A stretch of 6,706 nucleotides of DNA from Desulfobacteraceae bacterium. Lineage in GTDB: Bacteria > Desulfobacterota > DSM-4660 > Desulfatiglandales > Desulfatiglandaceae. Below are positions 1 through 6,069 of this stretch, piece by piece. The notes under the pieces were generated by a model. That model saw only the letters and a program-made list of their open reading frames with translations, was not told where the DNA came from and did no database searches. The position numbers were made by a program, and so were the translations under genes. Within the stretch, counting starts at the first letter, position 1. Each line of letters opens with the position of its first letter. Where the stretch lies: assembly GCA_030597505.1 (NCBI GenBank), contig JAUVRS010000148.1, positions 1 through 6,706 on the forward strand, in the 5' to 3' direction.

Positions 1-705
1 AAAATTCGCGAAATCGTCGACCTTCCCCCTGGCATGAAGATCGGTTTACCAAAAAAACGCCAGCCAATCAAAAGAATCCCTTCTATTGCCTCTCTTTATC
101 CTCTGGCCCGTGACAGGAGGCAGGAACTGAGACGACTGCGGGCCATGGTGGGAAAGATGGAGCGCATGATAGAAATGGCCGAAACCGCGATCCTGCCTTT
201 GTACACCCTGGGCCTATCATTTTATGAAGATGACGCAGTGAGCCAGGTGGGTTCCCAGAGAACACGGGAACCTTTTCCTGTTTCAACGCGTGCTTCAACC
301 GGTGCGGGGCTGCCCAAAATGCCGTGGTACGGGAGCGATGATGCCTATTTGCGCCAGACCAGACAAAGCCTGAGGGCCTCAAAAGAGGACCTGCAAAAGG
401 CCGAGGACGAGACCATGACGCTGGTCCGGAATGGCTGGTTTAACCTTGACCGGGCCAAACGGGAGGAGGCCCTCTACCGAGGTTCTCTCGTAGAGCTTTC
501 CCGGGCTGTTGTGGATGTCTCCACGCGGGGATATGAGTCGGGTCGTGTCTCCTTTGCGGATGTTATCTCTTCGTATACCATTTGGTTAGAGATGAACCTG
601 GCTGCTGAAAAAAAGTTGAGCGGCATTGGCATTGCGTGGGCTGAGCTGGAAAGGACCCTTGGACGATCCTTTGGGCAAAAAAATAGCGGAGTAAAAAATG
701 GCTGA
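1..705 (+). CDS. Outer-membrane factor (TolC/CusC type) of the metal efflux pump, 3' part only
   Basis: This is the C-terminal 234 residues of an outer-membrane channel protein that lets the RND pump discharge metal outside the cell. The frame is open from base 1, so the gene begins before the window; the ATG at 34 is internal (family proteins are usually 400-500 residues). Visible are the long amphipathic helices of the second OEP (outer membrane efflux protein) repeat: a helix around window residues 30-62 with an Ala/Arg/Glu-Leu pattern, one predicted membrane strand (about residues 65-76), then two long helices. They end in the family pattern Gly-Tyr-x-x-Gly-x-Val-x-Phe-x-Asp-Val followed by Ala-Glu-Leu-Glu-Arg-Thr-Leu-Gly. 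The stretch between the strand and the next helix is Pro/Ser-rich and lacks a clear partner strand. The stop overlaps the adaptor gene by 8 bases, implying translational coupling. The role as a partner of the Cus pump rests on context. Confidence 0.85.
   Translation, partial: KIREIVDLPPGMKIGLPKKRQPIKRIPSIASLYPLARDRRQELRRLRAMVGKMERMIEMAETAILPLYTLGLSFYEDDAVSQVGSQRTREPFPVSTRASTGAGLPKMPWYGSDDAYLRQTRQSLRASKEDLQKAEDETMTLVRNGWFNLDRAKREEALYRGSLVELSRAVVDVSTRGYESGRVSFADVISSYTIWLEMNLAAEKKLSGIGIAWAELERTLGRSFGQKNSGVKNG
688..691 (+). promoter_or_regulatory. Ribosome binding site of the adaptor gene
   Basis: GGAG lies six bases before the ATG at 698, inside the last codons of the upstream gene. It supports this start and coupled translation of the two genes. 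Confidence 0.7.
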
Positions 706-2065
706 AAACAGGGTCGGCGAAAAATACAAATCCCCTGTCAAGCTGGTTGTCTTGACAGCTATTCTCACCCTGCTCTCTGGCGGTGTAGGGGCCTATTTTC
801 TTGGGTATCTGGGTCCCGGCAAGCAGGCAAAGGGAGTGAAAATAGCATTCAAAGCGGGACACCCATCCGAAAACCAGAAAATTCATAAATCTTCTCAGGA
901 AAAAGAGCGGAAGGTTCTTTACTGGCGGGCCCCCATGAACCCAACAGAGATCTACCAAAAACCGGGGAAAAGCGCTATGGGGATGGACCTGGTGCCTGTC
1001 TACGAGGGAGAATCCCCGGAAGACCCCTCCGCAATCCGGATTGATCCGGTGACCCAGCAGAATATGGGTATCCGGACGGCAAAAGTAAAAAAAGGCCCCC
1101 TTGTCCGTACCCTTCGTACCTACGGTCATATTACCCTTGATGAAACGCTTACCGCCCAGGTGAGCCCAAAGACCAACGGTTGGATCGAGAAACTCTATGT
1201 AGATTTCAAAGGAAAGTATGTCCCGAAAGGGGCCCCTTTGTTTGATCTGTATTCCCCGGAACTGGTGGCGGCCCAGGAGGAATACCTGGTGGCGTTTCAG
1301 CGCAGCCTGGGTGGGAAGAGTATGCTGGATTCCTCCCGGAGAAGACTCCAATATTTTGATGTGCCGGAGAGCGAGATTCAGAAGCTTGAAAAGACGGGTA
1401 AAGTCAGCAAGACCATGATGATCCGATCGCCGCTAAACGGTTTTGTTATCGAAAAGCATGCGGAAGAAGGGGAGTTTATCCGGTCCGGGGTATCAGTTTT
1501 TCGCATCGCCGATCTTTCCCGTGTCTGGGTAGAGGTGCATATCTATGAGTATGAACTGTCGTGGGTGGCCCAGGGGCAGCGGGCTGAAATGACGTTGTCG
1601 TATCTGCCGGGAGAGGTCTTTTCAGGGAAGGTTTCCTATGTTTACCCCTACCTCCAACCCAAGACCCGGGACCTGGTAATTCGGCTGGTCTTTGAGAATC
1701 CCGATCTGAAGCTCAAGCCGGACATGTATGCAGACGTAAAGATAGAGACGGATGCCAAGGGCGAAGGGTTGATTATTCCTTCTGAGGCGGTGATCCGTTC
1801 CGGGAAAAAAAATGTGGTGTTTGTGACCCGCGGGGAGGGCAAATTCACTCCGCGGCGTGTAAAACTGGGTCTCTCTCTTGACGATGGATACGTGGAGGTT
1901 TCCGCAGGACTCAAGGCGGGCGAAACCATTGTTACCTCAGGACAGTTTCTCCTGGATTCGGAGTCCAATCTCAATGAGGCTGTCCAGAAAATGCTGGATG
2001 CCAAGGTCATGAAAGACCTCAAGAAAAAAGAGGAAGACTTTTTTGAGGATATGGAGGAAGACTAG
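698..2065 (+). CDS. cusB: CusB-type periplasmic adaptor (membrane fusion protein), 455 aa
   Basis: This is the periplasmic adaptor that links the RND pump to the outer-membrane channel and in Cus systems also hands Cu(I)/Ag(I) to the pump. Residues 14-37 form a single N-terminal membrane segment or uncleaved signal anchor. Residues 73-103 match the heavy-metal-binding segment of CusB-like adaptors (Tyr-Trp-x-Ala-Pro-Met ... Pro-Gly-Lys-Ser-x-Met-Gly-Met-Asp-Leu-Val-Pro), with Met80, Met94 and Met96 in place of the Cys ligands seen in other versions. The protein has no cysteine at all. Residues about 145-275 are the barrel-sandwich (lipoyl-like) domain, interrupted by a helical hairpin at about 186-235. 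About 275-350 is the beta-barrel, and 355-425 the membrane-proximal domain ending in the typical Ser-Gly-Gln-Phe-Leu-Leu-Asp-Ser-Glu-Ser. The last 20 residues are strongly charged and acidic. The length is slightly above E. coli CusB (407). It overlaps the preceding gene by 8 bases. Cu/Ag specificity is inferred from the methionines and the neighbouring pump. Confidence 0.92.
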   Translation: MAENRVGEKYKSPVKLVVLTAILTLLSGGVGAYFLGYLGPGKQAKGVKIAFKAGHPSENQKIHKSSQEKERKVLYWRAPMNPTEIYQKPGKSAMGMDLVPVYEGESPEDPSAIRIDPVTQQNMGIRTAKVKKGPLVRTLRTYGHITLDETLTAQVSPKTNGWIEKLYVDFKGKYVPKGAPLFDLYSPELVAAQEEYLVAFQRSLGGKSMLDSSRRRLQYFDVPESEIQKLEKTGKVSKTMMIRSPLNGFVIEKHAEEGEFIRSGVSVFRIADLSRVWVEVHIYEYELSWVAQGQRAEMTLSYLPGEVFSGKVSYVYPYLQPKTRDLVIRLVFENPDLKLKPDMYADVKIETDAKGEGLIIPSEAVIRSGKKNVVFVTRGEGKFTPRRVKLGLSLDDGYVEVSAGLKAGETIVTSGQFLLDSESNLNEAVQKMLDAKVMKDLKKKEEDFFEDMEED

Positions 2066-2159
2066 GATTTCAGATTCCGCTTCCCAAGACGCTGTAAAGA
2101 TTTTTGTGATTCATCAAACTGCAACACGACACGTTGGTCCATATGCAAAGGTGTGATGC
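2066..2159 (+). other. Intergenic gap between adaptor and pump genes
   Basis: This is the only gap longer than a few bases between genes here. I see no strong sigma-70 promoter and no GC-rich hairpin with a T-run, so the pump is probably transcribed with the adaptor. A six-codon mini-reading frame (ATG at 2143, TGA at 2161-2163) ends overlapping the pump start, and ATGCA at 2143-2147 can pair with TGCAT at 2157-2161. Both may be chance. Confidence 0.5.
2147..2153 (+). promoter_or_regulatory. Ribosome binding site of the pump gene
   Basis: AAAGGTG lies six bases before the ATG at 2160. The encoded N-terminus (Met-Ile-Lys-Lys-Ile-Ile-Glu-Trp-Ser) is the standard beginning of heavy-metal RND pumps, which confirms the start. 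Confidence 0.65.
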
Positions 2160-5100
2160 ATGATCAAAAAGATCATTGAGTGGTCTGTCAACAACCCGTT
2201 TCTGGTGATCCTCTCCACAGTGTTTGTTATTTTTGCGGGCGTTTATTCGATGGCCGAAATCCCCATCGATGCCATCCCTGATCTGTCGGATGTTCAGGTC
2301 ATCGTTTATACCGAATACCCAGGCCAGGCCCCACAAGTGGTGGAAGATCAGGTTACCTACCCACTGACCACGGCCATGTTGAGCGTTCCCTACTCCAAAG
2401 TGGTCCGGGGCTATTCCTTTTTTGGCTATTCCTTTGTCTATATCATTTTTGAAGAAGGCACGGACCTCTATTGGGCCCGATCGCGGGTGCTGGAGTACCT
2501 GAACGTTGTGTCCAGCAGGCTTCCTCCCGGAGTGACACCGACTTTGGGACCCGACGCAACCGGGGTCGGGTGGGTCTATCAATATATTCTCAAAGACACC
2601 TTTGAACAGCACGACCTCCAGGAACTCAGGAGCATTCAGGACTGGTATCTAAGGTATGAGCTTCTCTCGGTGCCGGGTGTGTCAGAGGTAGCCAGCATCG
2701 GCGGATTTGTAAAGCAGTACCAGGTAGAGGTGTACCCCGACAAGCTGCTTGCCTACGAACGTTCCATTATGAAGGTCAAAAAGGCCATCAGGCGATCCAA
2801 TGAGGACGTGGGGGGAAAGGTGATAGAGATGGGAGAGACCGAGTTTATGGTGCGAGGTCTTGGATATATCACTTCCATCAGGGATCTTGAAAATGTGGCA
2901 GTGGGTGTTGACACAAAAGGAACACCGATCCTTATAAAAAATATCGCTACGGTTCATCTGGGCCCTGAACTCCGAAGAGGGGTCCTGGACTGGAACGGGG
3001 AAGGGGAGGTGGCAGGGGGCATCGTGGTGATGCGTTTTGGAGAAAATACCCCCGAGGTCATCAAAAACGTAAAAAAGCGACTCAAGGCGCTTGAAAATGG
3101 ACTCCCCGAAGGGGTGGTTATCGAGGCGGGGTACGATCGGTCCGGTCTCATCGAGAGGGCTGTGGATACCTTGAAAGAAAAGCTTGTGGAAGAGATAGCC
3201 GTCGTGGCCGTTATCTGCGTCATCTTTCGGCTCCATTTCCGGTCGGCCTTTGTGGCCATATTTACTCTTCCGGTGGCAATTCTCATATCATTTCTTATCA
3301 TGAGGCTGTTGGGGATCAGCGCCAACATCATGAGTCTGGGAGGGATTGCTATTGCAATCGGTGTCATGGTGGATGCCTCGGTGGTCCTTGTTGAGAACGC
3401 TCACAAACATCTGGAGAGGGAAGGGGGGGAGAAGAGCCAGAAGGAGATCATCCTGACGGCTGCAAAAGAGGTGGGGCCGGCGCTTTTTTACAGTCTTTTG
3501 ATCATAACAGTTTCTTTTCTCCCGGTATTTAGCCTCCAGGAGCAGTCAGGGCGGCTTTTTAAACCGCTTGCATACACAAAGACATTTGCCATGGCGGCCT
3601 CTGCGGTACTGGCCATCACAATTGTCCCGGTATTGATGACCTTTTTTGTCCGCGACAGGACCTTTTCTCCAAAAACGTCAAAGAGAAAAAAACTGGGGAT
3701 CTGGATCGTTTCAGTGGCGGCACCCCCTCTTCTGGTGGTGGCAGCCGGTGTTTCAGGTGTGAAAATTCCCGACTGGTCGCTTGTGGCCGCCTTTGCCGTG
3801 TCGATTTTTGCCGTCATTTGCCTTGTGCCCCAGAGGATCATACCTGAGGCAAAAAATCCCCTAAACCGTTTTCTTATAGGAGTCTACCGGCCTGTCATCA
3901 GCAACGTGCTCAAATGGCGCAGCATAACCCTGATTATCGCCCTGGCAATCCTGGCGGTCTCGTATATCCCCCTGACCCGGCTGGGGAGCGAGTTTATGCC
4001 TCCCTTGAATGAAGGGAGCCTCCTCTACATGCCCACAACCCTTCCCGGGATTTCCATAACAAAGGCCAGGGAACTGATCCAACAGACAGACAAGATCATT
4101 CAGAGCTTTCCGGAGGTTCATCACACCATGGGAAAGATCGGGCGTGCTGAAACCGCCACCGACCCTGCGCCCCTTTCCATGATTGAAACCACCATCATGC
4201 TAAGACCCCATGTAGAGTATGAGGACATACACATAAAGAGGTTTTTTTCTCCCTGGCCCGGGTGGCTCAAGGAGCCTCTCACCTGGATTTGGCCAGAGGT
4301 CAAAAAAGGAAAGATCCTCCATGAATGGCGAAAAAAACGTGTGGATCGGTTTTTTTCTTCCTGGCCCGAGTGGCTTAAGACACCCTTCGCCTGGGTCTGG
4401 CCCGAGATCCGTTACATCACGATTCCAGAGCTTGTAGATAATCTGGACGGGGCCATCCGATTCCCCGGACTCACCAATGCATGGACCATGCCCATCAAGA
4501 CCCGGATTGATATGCTTTCCACCGGGATCAAGACACCGGTGGGCATAAAGGTGATGGGCCCGAATCTGGAGATACTTTCCCAACTGGGGGCCCGGATTGA
4601 GGCGGTTGTACGGGGTATCCCGGGAACACTCTCTGCCTATTCAGAGCGAATCACAGGCGGAAACTATCTCGATTTCAACATCAGAAAGGAAGAGATTGCC
4701 CGTTACGGGCTCACCATCGGCGATATCCAGGATGTGATTATGACTGCCATCGGTGGCATGAATGTGACGTACACGGTGGAGGGGCTGGAGCGGTATCCTG
4801 TCAATCTTCGCTACAGCCGGGAACTCCGCGACAATATCGACACACTCAAACGGGTACTGGTCACCGCACCCACAGGTGCCCATGTTCCGTTGGCGCAGCT
4901 TGTGGATGTCTCCATCCATAAGGGACCGGCTGGGATCAAGAGTGAAAACGCACGCCCCACCACCTGGATCTATGTCGACCTTAAGGGGGTGGACATCGGG
5001 ACCTATGTAAAAGGGGCCATGGAGGTGGTATCCCGGGAAGTGGATCTTCCCGTAGGTTACAGTCTGGTGTGGTCAGGACAGTATGAGTATATGGAAAAGG

Positions 5101-5639
5101 CCCGCAAAACCCTCAACGTCATCGTACCCGTGACAGTGGTTCTGATCTTTCTCCTTCTTTATCTTCATTTTCGCAATCTTGCAGAGGCCTTCATTGTTAT
5201 GGTCAGCCTTCCTTTTGCGCTTGTGGGAGGGGTGTGGCTCCTTCATTTGCTCGACTACAATCTTTCTGTGGCAGTTGTGGTGGGGTTTATTGCCCTTGTG
5301 GGTCTTTCTGCCGAGACCGGTGTGGTCATGCTCGTCTATCTGGACGAGGCCTTTGAGAAAGGGAGAAAATCGGGCAGGATGAAGACCCACACAGACCTGC
5401 GCGCGGCCGTTATCGAGGGTGCCGTGGAAAGGGTTCGGCCAAAGCTCATGACCGTATCCACCACCCTGATAGCGCTGCTTCCCATCATGTGGGGAACCGG
5501 AACCGGGTCTCAGGTCATGAAACGGATTGCCGCCCCCATGGTGGGCGGCCTTATATCCTCAGCTCTCCTTACGCTGATCATCATACCGGTGATCTATGAT
5601 CTCTGGAGGCGTTCGGGACAAAGAAAGGAAGGAAAATGA
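2160..5639 (+). CDS. cusA: CusA-type Cu(I)/Ag(I) RND efflux pump, 1159 aa, with two inserts
   Basis: This is the proton-driven inner-membrane pump of the heavy-metal RND family. The N-terminus (first membrane helix about 13-31) is followed by the periplasmic PN domains with Gly-Gln-Ala-Pro-Gln-Val-Val-Glu-Asp-Gln-Val. Membrane helices 2-6 lie at about 342-497, then a linker and helix 7 at about 588-605. The PC domains follow, and the last helices lie at about 985-1148. Key residues recognised by comparison with E. coli CusA (recalled, not aligned by program): proton-relay Asp405, Glu1052 and Lys1095 (E. coli D405, E939, K984), and the metal-site Met624, Met674, Glu676 and Met785 (E. coli M573, M623, E625, M672). 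Relay-type Met391, Met403 and Met1120 also match. This methionine set argues for Cu/Ag rather than the Zn/Co/Cd specificity of CzcA. The protein is about 112 residues longer than E. coli CusA; two inserts, about 51 residues near 500-557 and about 62 near 691-752, account for this. It is followed by a four-base overlap with the next gene. Confidence 0.95.
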   Translation: MIKKIIEWSVNNPFLVILSTVFVIFAGVYSMAEIPIDAIPDLSDVQVIVYTEYPGQAPQVVEDQVTYPLTTAMLSVPYSKVVRGYSFFGYSFVYIIFEEGTDLYWARSRVLEYLNVVSSRLPPGVTPTLGPDATGVGWVYQYILKDTFEQHDLQELRSIQDWYLRYELLSVPGVSEVASIGGFVKQYQVEVYPDKLLAYERSIMKVKKAIRRSNEDVGGKVIEMGETEFMVRGLGYITSIRDLENVAVGVDTKGTPILIKNIATVHLGPELRRGVLDWNGEGEVAGGIVVMRFGENTPEVIKNVKKRLKALENGLPEGVVIEAGYDRSGLIERAVDTLKEKLVEEIAVVAVICVIFRLHFRSAFVAIFTLPVAILISFLIMRLLGISANIMSLGGIAIAIGVMVDASVVLVENAHKHLEREGGEKSQKEIILTAAKEVGPALFYSLLIITVSFLPVFSLQEQSGRLFKPLAYTKTFAMAASAVLAITIVPVLMTFFVRDRTFSPKTSKRKKLGIWIVSVAAPPLLVVAAGVSGVKIPDWSLVAAFAVSIFAVICLVPQRIIPEAKNPLNRFLIGVYRPVISNVLKWRSITLIIALAILAVSYIPLTRLGSEFMPPLNEGSLLYMPTTLPGISITKARELIQQTDKIIQSFPEVHHTMGKIGRAETATDPAPLSMIETTIMLRPHVEYEDIHIKRFFSPWPGWLKEPLTWIWPEVKKGKILHEWRKKRVDRFFSSWPEWLKTPFAWVWPEIRYITIPELVDNLDGAIRFPGLTNAWTMPIKTRIDMLSTGIKTPVGIKVMGPNLEILSQLGARIEAVVRGIPGTLSAYSERITGGNYLDFNIRKEEIARYGLTIGDIQDVIMTAIGGMNVTYTVEGLERYPVNLRYSRELRDNIDTLKRVLVTAPTGAHVPLAQLVDVSIHKGPAGIKSENARPTTWIYVDLKGVDIGTYVKGAMEVVSREVDLPVGYSLVWSGQYEYMEKARKTLNVIVPVTVVLIFLLLYLHFRNLAEAFIVMVSLPFALVGGVWLLHLLDYNLSVAVVVGFIALVGLSAETGVVMLVYLDEAFEKGRKSGRMKTHTDLRAAVIEGAVERVRPKLMTVSTTLIALLPIMWGTGTGSQVMKRIAAPMVGGLISSALLTLIIIPVIYDLWRRSGQRKEGK
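3657..3830 (+). other. Extra two-helix membrane hairpin inserted in CusA
   Basis: Residues about 500-557 of the pump hold a basic stretch (Lys-x-Ser-Lys-Arg-Lys-Lys, 505-511) and two hydrophobic segments, about 513-531 and 539-556, separated by a short polar turn. In E. coli CusA the end of helix 6 runs almost directly into the Pro-Glu-x-x-Asn-Pro-Leu-Asn-Arg-Phe motif, here at 562-571. An even number of added helices would keep the topology of the rest of the pump. The boundaries are approximate and the function is unknown. Confidence 0.7.
4239..4412 (+). repeat. Tandem in-frame duplication of a Trp/Pro-rich 22-residue motif in CusA
   Basis: The first copy is 4239-4304 (residues 694-715) and the second 4347-4412 (residues 730-751), a period of 108 bases or 36 codons. 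Both read Arg-Phe-Phe-Ser-x-Trp-Pro-x-Trp-Leu-Lys-x-Pro-x-x-Trp-x-Trp-Pro-Glu. I count 14 of 22 residues and 49 of 66 bases identical. The 14 residues between the copies are basic. The block lies in the periplasmic part, between the metal-site Met674 and Met785, just before the standard Pro-Glu-Leu-Val-Asp-Asn-Leu-Asp helix. Divergence at the DNA level says the duplication is old, not an assembly artefact. Confidence 0.85.
5626..5633 (+). promoter_or_regulatory. Ribosome binding site of the 141-residue protein gene
   Basis: AGGAAGGA directly precedes the ATG at 5636, inside the last codons of the pump gene. It is a strong purine-rich site and supports this start over any downstream Met. Confidence 0.75.
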
Positions 5640-6061
5640 TAAAAAGATACCCTGTAATGTTAGTGGTCGGAGTCGGGTTCTGGATTTCTGCGGTATCCTT
5701 ATTTTTTGCCGTCGATCTCGCCGGCGGCAAAGACAATACCAAACGTCCGGGGATTTTCCTAAACAGCTCAACAATAAACGGTTATCAATTTGATTACTAT
5801 CTGCTCCATTTTAAAGATAGAAACACCCATCACCTGATGGTGTATGTCAACGGTTTGAAAGGGGAATCCTCCAAAAAAAACAAGGTGGGGTTTCTTGTGG
5901 TGGGTCCTGATGGTTCAAAACAAAAGATGATGACCATGGGAATGAAAGGGGCCTTTGGCGCCGATATGGACTTTCAAAAAAAAGGACTCTATACGGTGAA
6001 GACAAAGGCCGTCATTGGCGGTAAAAAGTTGTTTAACAAATTTACCTACACAATCAGGTAA
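5636..6061 (+). CDS. Small exported or membrane-anchored protein with Met/His residues, 141 aa, unknown function
   Basis: I do not recognise a named family with certainty. Residues 7-28 are hydrophobic after a Lys-Arg start, so the protein is probably exported with a signal peptide or left anchored in the inner membrane facing the periplasm. The remaining 110 residues alternate short beta-like stretches and turns (for example 65-72, 84-91, 117-127, 132-140), which would suit a small Ig-like beta-sandwich such as the FixH/YtkA type; that resemblance is an impression only. Possible soft-metal ligands are His65, His66 and Met68, and a cluster Met98, Met99, Met101, Met103 and Met111. There is no cysteine. 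The start overlaps the pump stop (ATGA), so translation is coupled and a role with the pump is likely. It does not look like CusF (no Trp-x-x-Met-x-Met OB-fold signature). A periplasmic copper-binding accessory is a reasonable guess, not shown. Confidence 0.8.
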   Translation: MIKRYPVMLVVGVGFWISAVSLFFAVDLAGGKDNTKRPGIFLNSSTINGYQFDYYLLHFKDRNTHHLMVYVNGLKGESSKKNKVGFLVVGPDGSKQKMMTMGMKGAFGADMDFQKKGLYTVKTKAVIGGKKLFNKFTYTIR

Positions 6062-6069
6062 ACACGGTT

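Noticed and set aside
563..1351. Long open frame of 262 codons on the - strand
   Set aside because: It lies opposite the outer-membrane factor and adaptor genes, which have clear family motifs; its translation has no recognisable domain and is Phe/His/Cys-rich, as expected for an antisense shadow.
2070..2612. Open frame of 180 codons on the - strand covering the gap and the start of the pump gene
   Set aside because: Most of it is antisense to the conserved CusA N-terminus, and its predicted protein shows no family pattern.
4200..4583. Open - strand frame with repeated Gly-Pro-Gly-Arg-Lys-Lys-Pro
   Set aside because: The apparent repeat is the reverse-strand reading of the duplicated Trp-rich motif in the pump gene, not a separate gene.
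2160..5639. Assignment of the pump as CzcA (Zn/Co/Cd)
   Set aside because: The three metal-site methionines and the glutamate of CusA are all present at the expected spacing once the inserts are allowed for, and the adaptor has the Met-type metal segment.
5596..5793. Alternative + strand frame of 65 codons across the cusA / small gene junction
   Set aside because: It overlaps the end of cusA and the signal segment of the 141-residue protein, has no family features, and the other start has the better ribosome site.
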